Notes: generated by a model not told the origin, from the sequence alone. Counted from the stretch's first letter, positions 37,145-48,446 are shown. The stretch: DNA of 64,000 nt from Thermomonas beijingensis (GCF_020034655.1 NZ_JAIQDJ010000002.1:124001-188000), one strand, 5' to 3'. Numbers and translations are program-made.

Positions 37145-38256
37145 CCATAAAAGACAGCAGCCCGCGTGGGCTCAAAGCACTCTGGATGGCCTGGAACAGG
37201 CCTGGTGGCAGTACCGGCAACGGGGGTAGTGGAATAGGTCGCATCCTGAATTCCCTGCCCAGCTTGGGTGGCGGTAGTCCGCTGCGTTGGGTGGGCTTGG
37301 TGTTCGCGTTATGGCTTGCGTTCAACTGCTTTGTCCTGATCGCCGAACAGCAGCGCGGCGTGGTGCTCCGGTTTGGCCAGTTCGATCGGGTGATGCAGCC
37401 CGGCCCCAACTTCAAATTGCCGTGGCCGGTTGAAACCGTCACCAAGGTCAACGCCACGCAAATCAAGAATTACGAGGCCAGCGTGCCGGTATTGACCCGC
37501 GATGAAAACATCGTGGATGTGTCGATCAACGTGCAATACAAAGTGGCCGATCCCAAGCTGTATCTGTTCGGCACACGCAATGGCGATGAAGTGCTCAAGC
37601 AGGCGGCGCTCAGCACTGTGCGTGAACAAGTGGGGCGTTCCGATTTGGACACCGTGCTGGGTGCGCGTGAGCAACTGGCCGTGTCTGCCCGCGAGCGCCT
37701 GCAAAAATCGCTGGAGGCCTACCGCACGGGCCTGCAAGTGACCGAGCTCAACCTGCCCGATGCGCGCCCGCCGCAGCAGGTCAAGCCGGCCTTCGATGAC
37801 GTCAACAGCGCGCAGCAAGACCAACAACGTTTGATTTCCGAAGCGCGCGCCTATGCCGCCAAGATCGTGCCCGAAGCGCGTGGTCAGGCGGCCCGCGTGC
37901 GCACCGTGTCGGAAGGCTACAAGACCGCCGAGATCGCCCGCGCCACCGGCGATGCCGAGCGCTTCAGTCTGTTGGTGGCGCAATACAAAGGCGCGCCGGA
38001 CGTCACCCGCAAGCGACTGTGGCTGGAAACCGTGCAAGACGTGTTGGCGAAGAACCGCAAGGTGGTGGGCGGTGATGGCCGGCAATTGATCTATGTGCCG
38101 ATGATCGATGCGGCCAAAGCCGTGACGCCAACGCAGGCTCTGCTGCCAGATCTGGTGTCGCCCGCCGTGCAGGCAACCGAACAAGCAACCGAACAAAACT
38201 CGGCGCGCCCGGCCCGTAGTGGCCGTCCGGCGGGTCGTGAGGAGGTGGTGCGATGA
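37141..38256 (+). CDS. hflK: FtsH modulator HflK
   Basis: HflK is a prohibitin/SPFH-family membrane protein that forms a large complex with HflC around FtsH. The 371-residue protein has a Gly/Ser/Pro-rich N-terminus, one membrane helix (about residues 56-72), and the SPFH domain starting EQQRGVVLRFGQFDRVMQPG. A long helical region with AYAAKIVPEARGQAARVR follows. It overlaps hflX upstream and hflC downstream, both as ATGA. Confidence 0.95.
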   Translation: MTIKDSSPRGLKALWMAWNRPGGSTGNGGSGIGRILNSLPSLGGGSPLRWVGLVFALWLAFNCFVLIAEQQRGVVLRFGQFDRVMQPGPNFKLPWPVETVTKVNATQIKNYEASVPVLTRDENIVDVSINVQYKVADPKLYLFGTRNGDEVLKQAALSTVREQVGRSDLDTVLGAREQLAVSARERLQKSLEAYRTGLQVTELNLPDARPPQQVKPAFDDVNSAQQDQQRLISEARAYAAKIVPEARGQAARVRTVSEGYKTAEIARATGDAERFSLLVAQYKGAPDVTRKRLWLETVQDVLAKNRKVVGGDGRQLIYVPMIDAAKAVTPTQALLPDLVSPAVQATEQATEQNSARPARSGRPAGREEVVR

Positions 38257-39116
38257 AATTTCCGGCATGGATGGCGGCAGTGGTCGCGGCCTTGGTGTTG
38301 CTGATGGGTTCGATGTTCGTGGTCAGCGAAGGGCAAACCGCAATCGTGTTGAACCTGGGGCGCGTGGCGCGGGTCAACCTGCAACCCGGCTTGCACTTCA
38401 AATGGCCGCTGATGGAAAGCGCCCGCGTGTTTGATCGTCGCTTGCAGGTGTTGCCGGCCGAGCCCGAGCGCTACCTGACCTCCGAGCGCAAGGACGTCAG
38501 TGTGGATTTCTTCGCCATTGGCCAAATTGAAGATGCGCGTGCGTTCTATCGCGCCACCGGCGGTGATGAGTCGGCTGCCGTGGCGCGTTTGGCACCCATC
38601 ATCAAGGATGCACTGCGCAATGAAATCAATGCGCGTACTTTGCAGCAGGCGGTGTCGGGCGACCGCACCACCATCGTCAAAAGCCAGTTGGGCGTGATCA
38701 ATCGCGGTGCCGCCACATTGGGCATTCGCATTCTGGACCTGCGCATCAAACAGCTCGACTTGCCGACCGATAGCCGAGTGATCGACGACGTGTACAACCG
38801 GATGCGCGCGCAGCGCCAACAAGTGGCCAGCCGTTTGCGCGCCGAAGGTGAAGAGCAGGCCAACGAAATCCGCGCCGGTGCCGACCGTGACCAGCAAGTG
38901 ATCATTGCCGAAGCCGAACGCGACGCGCAAAAACTGCGTGGTGAAGGCGACGCCGAAGCCGCCCGCATTTATGCCGAAGCCGCCAATCGAGACCCGGGTT
39001 TCTACGCTTTCCAGCGCAGCCTGGAGGCCTACCGCAAAGCATTTTCCGGTGGCGACAGCGTGATCGTGCTGGAGCGCAATGACCCGTTCCTGCAGTACAT
39101 GCGCAGCGATCGTTGA
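38253..39116 (+). CDS. hflC: FtsH modulator HflC
   Basis: HflC is the partner of HflK. The 287-residue protein has an N-terminal membrane helix (residues 5-22), the SPFH segment VSEGQTAIVLNLGRVARVN, and the helical stretch RAEGEEQANEIRAGADRDQQVIIAEAERDAQKLRGEGDAEA typical of the family (shown here in part by position 200-240). It is coupled to hflK by ATGA and touches the next small gene (TGATG). Confidence 0.94.
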   Translation: MKFPAWMAAVVAALVLLMGSMFVVSEGQTAIVLNLGRVARVNLQPGLHFKWPLMESARVFDRRLQVLPAEPERYLTSERKDVSVDFFAIGQIEDARAFYRATGGDESAAVARLAPIIKDALRNEINARTLQQAVSGDRTTIVKSQLGVINRGAATLGIRILDLRIKQLDLPTDSRVIDDVYNRMRAQRQQVASRLRAEGEEQANEIRAGADRDQQVIIAEAERDAQKLRGEGDAEAARIYAEAANRDPGFYAFQRSLEAYRKAFSGGDSVIVLERNDPFLQYMRSDR

Positions 39117-39301
39117 TGGCCGAGTTATGGGCGGCGCTGTGCCTGGTGGCCATCCTCGAAGGCCTGCTGCTGTTTGCCGCCCCCGCCGCATGGAAGCGGA
39201 CGGTGGAACACATGCTGCAAATGAGCGATGAGCAAGTGCGCCGCATCGGCGCAGTGGTGCTGATGCTGGGGCTGGTATCGCTGTGGGTGGTGCGGGGCTA
39301 A
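39116..39301 (+). CDS. DUF2065 family small membrane protein
   Basis: This 61-residue protein has two hydrophobic helices (about 3-20 and 43-59) separated by a polar loop with QMSDEQVRRIG, the pattern of family DUF2065 (YjeT in E. coli), which sits between hflC and purA in many genomes. ATG 39116 overlaps the hflC stop by one base. Its function is unknown; context suggests a link to the HflKC complex. Confidence 0.85.
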   Translation: MAELWAALCLVAILEGLLLFAAPAAWKRTVEHMLQMSDEQVRRIGAVVLMLGLVSLWVVRG

Positions 39302-39393
39302 TCCCGTGCCTGCATCAGCGCAGTGGGCGAGGGTGCCGAAGGCGCGCTTGCGGGCAGGGCAAGCGGGGGCAGGTGGAACCCGGTAGAATGCAC

Positions 39394-39420
39394 AAAAGCC
39401 GGGGCTCGCCTCGGCTTTTT
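39394..39420 (+). terminator. Rho-independent terminator of the hflX-hflC operon
   Basis: AAAAGCCG at 39394-39401 pairs with CGGCTTTT at 39412-39419 and is followed by a T-run (TTTTT, 39416-39420). It closes the miaA-hfq-hfl transcript before purA. Confidence 0.75.
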
Positions 39421-39487
39421 CCGTGTTTGCTGTTGCAGCGTTGCAGGCCGCCCCGATGGCGGTATGCGGATGGCGTTGCCGGAGTGA

Positions 39488-40834
<1,347 letters not shown>

Positions 40835-40860
40835 TCGCGCTTGATACCGCCACGCATTTC

Positions 40861-40879
40861 GCCCGGCCTGGTGCCGGGC
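40861..40879 (+). terminator. Terminator after purA
   Basis: GCCCGGC at 40861-40867 pairs with GCCGGGC at 40873-40879 over a CTGGT loop, followed by GCATTGTTTT. It fits a factor-independent terminator 27 bases after the purA stop. Confidence 0.6.
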
Positions 40880-40951
40880 GCATTGTTTTGCAATGTTGCT
40901 TGCAGATGTTCACGCGCAGGCCATGCCCATACCCAATGGTATGCTGGGCAG

Positions 40952-41620
40952 ATGCGCACACTTACTGCTCCATCGGCATCGCTGCCGCTCCCTGGCATTC
41001 AGCAAGCCCGCGAAGAACTGGCCAATGCGTGGACCCACGGCGTGGGCGCGGCGGCGGCACTGGCCGGCGGTGCGGTGCTGGTCACCCTGACCGCAATTTT
41101 TGGCGATGGCTGGCAATTGGCCGGGGCCATCGTGTTCGGAGTCGCGCTGCTGCTGCTGTACACCGCTTCCACCCTGTACCACGCAATTTCACACCCGGTG
41201 CTCAAAGGCCGCTTGAAGGTGTTTGACCACTGTGCGATTTATCTGCTGATCGCCGGCACCTATACCCCATTCACCTTGGTGGGTTTGCGTGGACCTACCG
41301 GCTGGTGGCTGTTTGGCACCATCTGGACATTGGCACTGGCCGGCGTGGTGTTCAAATTGTTTTTTACCGGCCGCTTCAAGCGGCTGTCCACCGGTATTTA
41401 CATCGGCATGGGCTGGCTGATTGTGTTGGCGATCAAACCCATGCTGCACGCACTCGGCACCGCATCCCTACTGTGGCTGCTGGCCGGTGGCGTGGCATAC
41501 ACGGCGGGTACGTTTTTCTACATGCGCCCACAACTGCGTTATTCGCATGCCATTTGGCACGGGTTTGTGATCGCCGGCAGCACTTGTCATTACATTTCGG
41601 TCATGCAGCATTTGCTGTAG
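40952..41620 (+). CDS. Hemolysin III / YqfA family membrane protein
   Basis: This 222-residue protein of the PAQR-related hemolysin III family has seven hydrophobic helices and the conserved residues ANAWTHGVGA, LLLYTASTLYHAI, RLKVFDHCAIYLLIAGTYTPF, and the C-terminal HAIWHGFVIAGSTCHYISV with paired His. The Ser/His/Asp residues fit a zinc hydrolase-like site. True haemolytic activity is not implied by the name. ATG 40952 is chosen because upstream in-frame codons show no family similarity. Confidence 0.88.
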   Translation: MRTLTAPSASLPLPGIQQAREELANAWTHGVGAAAALAGGAVLVTLTAIFGDGWQLAGAIVFGVALLLLYTASTLYHAISHPVLKGRLKVFDHCAIYLLIAGTYTPFTLVGLRGPTGWWLFGTIWTLALAGVVFKLFFTGRFKRLSTGIYIGMGWLIVLAIKPMLHALGTASLLWLLAGGVAYTAGTFFYMRPQLRYSHAIWHGFVIAGSTCHYISVMQHLL

Positions 41621-41710
41621 CCCACAGGGTTCTATGACTTCCGGCGGTGTGCGCGGGGCGGCATAGGCGGGATGATCGGCATCTTCGCCGTTCCTCCCTG
41701 AGGTTTTCCC

Positions 41711-44374
41711 ATGCGTTGTATCTTGGCTTCCGCCATTGCCCTGGCCCTGTCCACCGGCAGTTTTGCCGCCGCTGCACAGTCTGCCGCAGCTCAACCTGTT
41801 TCTGCGTCGATGGATGCGGTCACCACGCAGCTTCCCCGCAATGTGCGGCCGTCGCACTACACCATCGAAGTGACTCCGCATGCCGAAGCGATGACTTTCG
41901 ATGGCAAGGCGAGGATCGACATCGAGGTACTGGAAGCCACCAATGCAGTGGTGTTGCAGGCCATCGACATGACGTTTGCCAACAGCATCGTGATCAATGC
42001 GAAGGGCAAGCCCATGCTGGCCAAAGTGAGTGTGGACGCGCAGGCGCAGACCGCTACGTTTGCGTTCGATAAACCTTTGGCACCCGGCAACTATGTCCTC
42101 TCCACCGATTACACCGGCAAGATTGGCACCCAGGCCAACGGCTTCTTTGCGCTGGATTACCCCACTGCCAACGGCAAGCAGCGCGCGCTGTACACCCAGT
42201 TCGAAAACTCCGATGCGCGTCGCTTCATTCCGTCCTGGGATGAACCCAACTTCAAGGCCACCTTCGATTTGACCGTCAACGCGCCCACCGGCCAGATGGT
42301 GGTAGGCAATATGCCCGCCAAAGATGTCAAAGACCTGGGCAATGGGCTGACCCGCACCACGTTTGCCACCTCGCCGAAAATGTCCACCTACCTGCTGTTT
42401 CTAGGGGTGGGTGATTTCGACCGCGCAACATTGAACACCGATGATGGTGTGGAAGTGGGCGTCATCGCGCAGAAAGGCAAGGCCGAGCAGGCGCGCTTTG
42501 CACTGGAGGCCAGCCGCGATGTGTTGCGAGAGTACAACGAATACTTTGGGGTGAAGTATCCGCTGCCGAAGCTGGATAACATCGCTGCACCCGGGCGCAG
42601 CCAGTTCTTCAGTGCAATGGAAAACTGGGGCGCGATTTTTACCTTCGAATATGCGCTGTTGCTGGATCCTGCCACGTCCAGCATTGGTGATAAACAGTCT
42701 GTCTTTACCACCGCGGCGCATGAAATCGCGCATCAGTGGTTTGGCGATTTGGTCACCATGCGATGGTGGGATGATTTGTGGTTGAACGAAGGCTTTGCCA
42801 CTTGGATGGAGGGCCGCACCACACGTAAATTGCATCCGGAATGGGATACCAGCGGCGTGGATGCGGCGTTTACCAGCCGTGGTGCAATGGGTGGCGATGC
42901 GTATGCCACCACTCATCCCGTGGTGCAGCACGTGGCTACCGTCGAGCAAGCCAGTCAGGCGTTTGACGGCATCACCTATGGCAAAGGCTCGGCGGTGATT
43001 TCGATGCTGGAAGACTATGTGGGTGAGGACGCATGGCGCAGCGGCGTGCGTAGCTATATCAGCAAGCATGCCTACGGCAATGCGGTGACCGATGAGCTGT
43101 GGCAGGAAATGGAGAAAGCCGCACCGGGCAAGCAATTTGTGCAGGTGGCGCACGACTTCACTTTGCAGCCCGGCGTGCCGCTGATCAAGGCCAGCCAAGT
43201 TTGCGTGGATGGCAAAACCCAGCTGGCGTTGGAGCAAGGCGAGTTCACGGTCGATCGCCCCAACAAGACACCATTGCGTTGGCGCGTGCCGGTCACCGTG
43301 CGTGCGGGCGACGGTAGCGAGGTGCGTGTGCTGGTGGACGGCAAGGCCAGTGTCAGCGTGCCGGGGTGCAATGCGCCGGTGCTGATCAATGCCGGGCAGA
43401 AAGGGTATTTCCGCACCCAATATTCGCCGGCGCAATTCAAGACTCTGAGTGCCGGCTTCAGCAAGTTGCCGGTCGTCGATCAAATGGGCGTGATGATGGA
43501 TGCCAGCGCACTGGCAGCGGTGGGTTTGCAGCCCGAATCGGATACCCTGGATCTGGCCATGCAGGTGCCAATGAGCGCTGCTCCGGAGTTGTGGCAGATG
43601 GTGGCCGGCAGCATGGGAGGGATCGATGACATGCTCAAAGGCAACGACAAGCGGCAAGCTGCGTTTCGCAAATTCGCGTTGGCCAAACTTGCGCCCAAAT
43701 TTGAGCAACTGGGATGGAATACCCGTGCCGGTGAATCCAGCTCCACCAAACAGTTGCGCACCAGCTTGATTGGCATGTTGGGCGGGCTGGGCGATGCCAA
43801 GGTATTGGCCGAAGCGCGCCGTCGTTTTGCGGCCGCGGCCACCGACCCGCAAGCATTGCCGCCAGACCTGCGGCGCACCGTGCTTGGCCTGGTGGCACGT
43901 AATGCCGATGCCGCCACGTGGGACAAGTTGCACGCGATGGCGAAAACAGAAAAATCGGCAATGTTGCGTGATCAATACTATGGCCTGCTGGCACGCAGCA
44001 AGGACAAGGCATTGGCGCAGCGTGCGCTCGACATGGCATTGACCGACGAGCCGGGCGCTACCAATTCCGCAGGGATGATCTCGGGGGTGTCATGGGAGCA
44101 TCCGGATCTGGCCTTCGATTTCGCGGTGGCGCATCGCGAGCAGGTGGACAAACTGGTGGATAGCACCTCGCGTGCCCGCTACTACCCTGGCTTGGGCGGC
44201 GCAGCGCGTGACTTGAAAATGGTCGACAAGATCAAAGCATTCGCCGACAACTACATTGCAGCAACCTCGCGCCGCGATGCCGAGCAGGTGATGGCAGGCA
44301 TCCAGACCCGCGTCAAACTGCGTGCGCAACGGATGCCGCAGATCGATGCGTGGTTGAAGCAGCACGGTATTTGA
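41711..44374 (+). CDS. Exported M1 family aminopeptidase
   Basis: This 887-residue zinc aminopeptidase carries a signal peptide (cleaved near SFAAAAQS, residues 16-23), so it acts outside the cytoplasm, unlike PepN of E. coli. The exopeptidase motif is SAMENWG (usual GAMEN), and the zinc site is HEIAH (337-341) with Glu360 in LWLNEGFATW. A C-terminal ERAP1-like helical domain runs from about residue 550. It is followed by a strong bidirectional terminator facing a TonB-dependent receptor, suggesting a shared theme of peptide or nutrient scavenging. Confidence 0.92.
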   Translation: MRCILASAIALALSTGSFAAAAQSAAAQPVSASMDAVTTQLPRNVRPSHYTIEVTPHAEAMTFDGKARIDIEVLEATNAVVLQAIDMTFANSIVINAKGKPMLAKVSVDAQAQTATFAFDKPLAPGNYVLSTDYTGKIGTQANGFFALDYPTANGKQRALYTQFENSDARRFIPSWDEPNFKATFDLTVNAPTGQMVVGNMPAKDVKDLGNGLTRTTFATSPKMSTYLLFLGVGDFDRATLNTDDGVEVGVIAQKGKAEQARFALEASRDVLREYNEYFGVKYPLPKLDNIAAPGRSQFFSAMENWGAIFTFEYALLLDPATSSIGDKQSVFTTAAHEIAHQWFGDLVTMRWWDDLWLNEGFATWMEGRTTRKLHPEWDTSGVDAAFTSRGAMGGDAYATTHPVVQHVATVEQASQAFDGITYGKGSAVISMLEDYVGEDAWRSGVRSYISKHAYGNAVTDELWQEMEKAAPGKQFVQVAHDFTLQPGVPLIKASQVCVDGKTQLALEQGEFTVDRPNKTPLRWRVPVTVRAGDGSEVRVLVDGKASVSVPGCNAPVLINAGQKGYFRTQYSPAQFKTLSAGFSKLPVVDQMGVMMDASALAAVGLQPESDTLDLAMQVPMSAAPELWQMVAGSMGGIDDMLKGNDKRQAAFRKFALAKLAPKFEQLGWNTRAGESSSTKQLRTSLIGMLGGLGDAKVLAEARRRFAAAATDPQALPPDLRRTVLGLVARNADAATWDKLHAMAKTEKSAMLRDQYYGLLARSKDKALAQRALDMALTDEPGATNSAGMISGVSWEHPDLAFDFAVAHREQVDKLVDSTSRARYYPGLGGAARDLKMVDKIKAFADNYIAATSRRDAEQVMAGIQTRVKLRAQRMPQIDAWLKQHGI

Positions 44375-44391
44375 TCGCACTGGTTTGAAAC

Positions 44392-44424
44392 ACAACAGGC
44401 CCCGCGCATTGCGGGGCCTGTTGT
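44392..44424. terminator. Bidirectional terminator
   Basis: ACAACAGGCCCCGC at 44392-44405 pairs perfectly with GCGGGGCCTGTTGT at 44411-44424 (14 base pairs, loop GCATT). It lies between the convergent M1 peptidase and TonB receptor genes and suits both strands. Confidence 0.78.
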
Positions 44425-44445
44425 CATTTGCGCGAGTGGAACGGC

Positions 44446-47325
44446 TTAGAACGCATATTCCGCCATCAGGTTGAATGCACGGCCACGAGGGTCGGCCACA
44501 CGTGCTTCCCAACCAGCACCATCGCCATCATCTAGGTAGCGCAGGGTGAACGGCGGATCGGTATTGAGCAGATTGCGGATGCCAAAGGTCAGCTTCAACT
44601 TGTCGATACCGGTCCAGCTCACGCTGTAGTTGTACAAGGTGTAGCTGTCCACCTTCGGGTTGTATTCGGCAGGGGTATAGCCGTTCGCAATTCCCGGCGG
44701 CACCCAATCCCTGTAACCGCCGCGATAGACCTGGGTTAGCGAGTGCGCCCAGTTGCCCTTCTGCCAAGCAAATCCAAGTGTGTGCTTCCACTTGATCGGC
44801 AGGTTGAAGTAGCGCTCGTATTCGCCCACCAGGTTGCCGGTGTAGGGCAGGCTGTCGAAACTCTTGGTCTTGAACGTATCCAGGTAGTTGCCATTCAGAT
44901 GGATGTTCCAATTGCCTCCGGCAAGCTCGCCGCGCAAGTTGGCATCCAGCTCGATACCACTGGTCAAGGTGCCGCCGGTATTGATGTAGCGCTGGTCGAT
45001 CTGGATGATGTTGCCACTGCTGTCACGAATGAAGTTGGACGCATACATGGGGTAGTTGGCGGTCATCGTGGATAGATTGAATCCGCTGCGGATGGTGTTG
45101 AAGCGCTCGATTTGCCACCAATCCACGCTGACATTGAAGTTGGCCGTCGGTGCGATGACAAAGCCCAAGCTGCGCTGCTTGGCTTCCTCCGGCTTCAGGT
45201 TGGGGTTGCCACCGGTGACGATGTCCGGGCGAATTTGCACATTGCAGTTGGCCACATCCGGGTTGTAACGACCATTCGGGCATTTGGCAGGATCGGCCAG
45301 ATCCAGGCCGGTGTATTGGGTTTCGGTGATGCCACGGAACAATTTCGCAAAGTCCGGCACCTTGAATCCGGTGCTGTAGGCACCACGGAACACCAGCCAA
45401 TCGATGGGGTGCCACTTGAACGAATATTTCGGGTTGGTGGTGCCGCCAAATCCGTCGTATTGGTCGTGACGCACGGCGATGTTCAGTTCCAGACTGTTGG
45501 TGACCGGCAGGTTGAATTCGGCGAATACGGCTTTGACATTCCGTTTTTTGGGCGACATGTAATTGGAAGCATCACCCGGGGCGCCAAAAATGAAGGCATT
45601 GCCCTGCGCCCACTGGCTGGGGCCATTGAACTCATATTCTTCACGCCGAATATCCACGCCGACTGCAGCTTTCACGTCTTCTTCGCCCCACAGCTTGAAG
45701 CCCAAGCTGCCACTGGCACTGGCATCCAGCGTGGTCGTGGTGGAGACACCTTTATACAGCAGCAAACCACTGGCGTCGGCTGCAGCCAACGCCGCATAGG
45801 CGGCTTGCGATTGATCTTGCCCTGGCATCAGAAACGGGTTGAGCAGCCCACTTTTCAAGGCGGCCTTCAGTTGCGGGGTGTAGTAATAACCACCGGCCAG
45901 CACCGATTGCGCACTGCTTTGCGCGCGCGACAGGCCCACGTCGTAGTCCCAGTTGGCAAGGGTGCCGGTCAGGCCAAACAACAGTCGGTACGCCTTGGTC
46001 TCGGTTTCCAGTTGGCGTGGGCCACAGGCGTAGCAACGCCAGCGGTAGGTGATCGGCTTGCCATAGGCCAGATTGGTCTGATCGCCGAAATAGGCGTGGA
46101 TCTGGTTGTAGATCGCGTCGTAGGTGGCTTTGGTGTTGGCGTTCAGCTCATAGGCATCCAGCTGGGTGGCACTGGCATTGATGCTGGAGCTGATTTGCTG
46201 GGCTTCGAAGAAACGCGTTGACGTGACTTTGGAGCCCATGAATTCGGCAAAAAATTCATGGTTGTCATTGATCTTGAAGGTGGCGCGGCCAATGCCTTGC
46301 AACGTGTCCACCGGTTGCTGGATGGTACGTGCACGGCCGTAGTCCCATGCGCAGCCGAAGCTGGCACCGGGGCTGGCCCAGGCTTTGTCATCGTACGGGC
46401 CCATCATGTCGCCGCCATTGATGCAGCCGGCACCACCGGGCAAATCCAGGGTATTGATGGTGGTCTTGGTCAGACCGGTGGCGGGATCTTTCAGGCCGCC
46501 ACCAATCATGCTGCCGGTGCCGGTGACAACGTTGGCAAATGGTGTGCCACGGGTATCCGGACCCAAGCCACGTTCAGGCTGAAAGCTGTTGGCAAAATCG
46601 CGTTGGTTGCCGCGCAGGATTTTGTTTTTCTTGACGTTGACCGCAGCCCACACATTCCAGTGATCAGTGTCCAGATCACCCCAACCACCGAGTAGGCTGG
46701 CGTTGTAGATATTGCCGCCGCCTTGTTGGGTGACATCGGCACCAGCGCTGATCGAGTAGCCCTGATAATTTTTGCGGGTGATGAAGTTGATTACGCCGCC
46801 GATGGCGTCGGTGCCATACACCGCCGAGGCCCCGTCGCGCAGTACTTCCACGCGTTCGATGGCGGCAAACGGGATCGAGTTCAAATCCACCACTTGCCCG
46901 GCCAGACCGTGTGCCGCCACGCGGCGGCCATTCAACAGTACCAAGGTGGCATCGGCTCCTTGCCCCCGCAGATTGGCACCGGACACACCATTGTTGCCGC
47001 GAGTGCCGGGAGGAGCAACGCCACTGTTGGCGGCAAGACTGTCCGGTCCGTTACTGGCCACATTCAACTGCTGCAACAGCTGTTCCGCAGAGGTAATGCC
47101 TTGGGCATCAATTTCCGCGCGCTGGATGATGGTGATCGGCAGCGCCGCTTCAACGTCGGTGCGCTGGATGCGCGATCCGGTCACCGTCATGCGATCCAAA
47201 GTTTTGACCTTGCTATCGGTACTGCTGTCTTTGGAGTCAGCCTGCTGCGCCATGACGGGCATGGTCAGGGCGGCCAACAGCGCAAGGCTCAGGCGGCGCA
47301 TATGGAGTGTGGTGCGTGAAGACAT
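44446..47325 (-). CDS. TonB-dependent outer membrane receptor
   Basis: This 959-residue receptor has a signal peptide (cleavage near PVMAQQ), a plug domain (VTGSRIQRTDVEAALPITII ... NLRGQGADATLVLLNGRRVA ... RVEVLRDGASAVYGTDAIGGVINFIT), and a long beta-barrel ending in the C-terminal phenylalanine (LMAEYAF) required for outer-membrane insertion. The sequence belongs to the large Xanthomonadaceae group with the RGxGxxxTLVLLNGRR plug, which takes up varied substrates (peptides, sugars, nucleosides). The substrate cannot be assigned. ATG 47301 (MRRLSLAL) is an alternative start. Confidence 0.93.
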   Translation of the reverse strand: MSSRTTLHMRRLSLALLAALTMPVMAQQADSKDSSTDSKVKTLDRMTVTGSRIQRTDVEAALPITIIQRAEIDAQGITSAEQLLQQLNVASNGPDSLAANSGVAPPGTRGNNGVSGANLRGQGADATLVLLNGRRVAAHGLAGQVVDLNSIPFAAIERVEVLRDGASAVYGTDAIGGVINFITRKNYQGYSISAGADVTQQGGGNIYNASLLGGWGDLDTDHWNVWAAVNVKKNKILRGNQRDFANSFQPERGLGPDTRGTPFANVVTGTGSMIGGGLKDPATGLTKTTINTLDLPGGAGCINGGDMMGPYDDKAWASPGASFGCAWDYGRARTIQQPVDTLQGIGRATFKINDNHEFFAEFMGSKVTSTRFFEAQQISSSINASATQLDAYELNANTKATYDAIYNQIHAYFGDQTNLAYGKPITYRWRCYACGPRQLETETKAYRLLFGLTGTLANWDYDVGLSRAQSSAQSVLAGGYYYTPQLKAALKSGLLNPFLMPGQDQSQAAYAALAAADASGLLLYKGVSTTTTLDASASGSLGFKLWGEEDVKAAVGVDIRREEYEFNGPSQWAQGNAFIFGAPGDASNYMSPKKRNVKAVFAEFNLPVTNSLELNIAVRHDQYDGFGGTTNPKYSFKWHPIDWLVFRGAYSTGFKVPDFAKLFRGITETQYTGLDLADPAKCPNGRYNPDVANCNVQIRPDIVTGGNPNLKPEEAKQRSLGFVIAPTANFNVSVDWWQIERFNTIRSGFNLSTMTANYPMYASNFIRDSSGNIIQIDQRYINTGGTLTSGIELDANLRGELAGGNWNIHLNGNYLDTFKTKSFDSLPYTGNLVGEYERYFNLPIKWKHTLGFAWQKGNWAHSLTQVYRGGYRDWVPPGIANGYTPAEYNPKVDSYTLYNYSVSWTGIDKLKLTFGIRNLLNTDPPFTLRYLDDGDGAGWEARVADPRGRAFNLMAEYAF

Positions 47326-47420
47326 CGCGATTCCCCAGTGGTGTGTGTGACCGGCCGCATCTGCGACCGCTGCAATCGATGTCGCTCTTTGTTCCCCTGA
47401 GCGTCATGCGGTTGTCACCT

Positions 47421-47449
47421 AATCTAGCGGGTATTGCCGAGCTGTGGAA
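47421..47449 (-). promoter_or_regulatory. Possible sigma-70 promoter of the TonB receptor
   Basis: Read on the minus strand, TTCCAC (47449-47444) and TAGATT (47426-47421) are separated by 17 bases, about 95 bases before the receptor start. Both boxes are imperfect. Confidence 0.35.
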
Positions 47450-47498
47450 TAGGTGTTTCCGATCAGGTTTGTTTTTGGAATAGCGCATTCCGAAACAG

Positions 47499-47525
47499 CC
47501 AAAGCCCCGCAGAACGGGGCTTTGG
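47499..47525 (-). terminator. Hairpin downstream of the epimerase-like gene
   Basis: CCAAAGCCCCG at 47499-47509 pairs with CGGGGCTTTGG at 47515-47525 around CAGAA. It lies 53 bases after the stop of the minus-strand gene that ends at 47579. No strong T-run follows. Confidence 0.5.
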
Positions 47526-47578
47526 GGGGGGCGCAAGCAGGTGCGCTTGGGCTTGACCAAGTGACAAAGCAGTCTCGG

Positions 47579-48442
47579 TCAAACCTGCAGCAACGCACGG
47601 TATGCGGCTACGGCATCCGGCCAACGCGGGCGCCAGCCGCTTTCCAGCAAGCGCGCATTGGACAGCCGCTTGCCGGTGGGGGGCATTGGCGTACGCGCAG
47701 GCCGGGGGACACGCAGCAGATCGGCAAGCTGATCATAAAATGCCGCTTTCTCTGCAGGGTTGCCATCGGTGCCGATATAACAGGGCTGCGGTTGCGTGAT
47801 TTGCAGCAGATGTACGCAGGCGGCAGCGGCATCTTCAATATGGATCCGGTTGGACCAATGTCCGGGACCCTCCGGCGCAAGCAAACGCTGGTGCCGCAAG
47901 CTGTCCAGCAGGCGCGTGCGCCCGGGGCCGTAAATGCCGCCCAACCGAAGGGTGACGGCCTGCTGTGGCAGATGCTGCTGCAACCATGCTTCGGCCATCA
48001 GCAGGGCGTGACTGCGAAATTCATTCGCCAGCGTGGGGGTGCGCTCATCGACCCAGGACGCTGCGGATTCGATGCCCGCTTCTGGCCAAACCACGGTGGA
48101 GCCTACCAGCAGCACGCGTTGCAGGTCCTGCCGGCAAGGGAGCGCGGCAAGCAAATTCTGCAAGCCGGCAGGGTAGGTGGCCTGATAGCAAGCCGCAGTC
48201 CTTTGATCCGGTGAGGGCGCAAACAGGATGTGGCTAACCTGCGGAAGCACCCCGCGTAGCGTATGCGGTGCGGACAAGTCGGCTTGAATGCCGAGCACGC
48301 CGGGTGCAGCACTGGGCCTGCGCCGCAAATGCCAGACCTGCCATCCGCTGGCGTGCAGTGTTGCCGCGACACGTTGGCACAACTCGCCGCCCACCAGCAA
48401 AATTGACGGATCCATCTGCGCGCTTGGCTGGAGCATTCCCAT
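47579..48442 (-). CDS. NAD(P)-dependent epimerase/dehydratase-like SDR protein
   Basis: This 287-residue protein resembles extended short-chain dehydrogenases of the YeeZ type: a Rossmann start (PSILLVGGELCQRVAATLHA), GVLPQVSHILFAPSP, RVLLVGSTVVWPE, and the region LRLGGIYGPGRTRLLDSL followed by NRIHIEDAAAACVHLL. The nucleotide loop lacks the usual GxxGxxG glycine spacing, so cofactor binding is uncertain. ATG 48415 may be the true start. It has no clear functional link to its neighbours and sits just outside the photo-oxidative island. Confidence 0.72.
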   Translation of the reverse strand: MGMLQPSAQMDPSILLVGGELCQRVAATLHASGWQVWHLRRRPSAAPGVLGIQADLSAPHTLRGVLPQVSHILFAPSPDQRTAACYQATYPAGLQNLLAALPCRQDLQRVLLVGSTVVWPEAGIESAASWVDERTPTLANEFRSHALLMAEAWLQQHLPQQAVTLRLGGIYGPGRTRLLDSLRHQRLLAPEGPGHWSNRIHIEDAAAACVHLLQITQPQPCYIGTDGNPAEKAAFYDQLADLLRVPRPARTPMPPTGKRLSNARLLESGWRPRWPDAVAAYRALLQV

Positions 48443-48446
48443 GTGC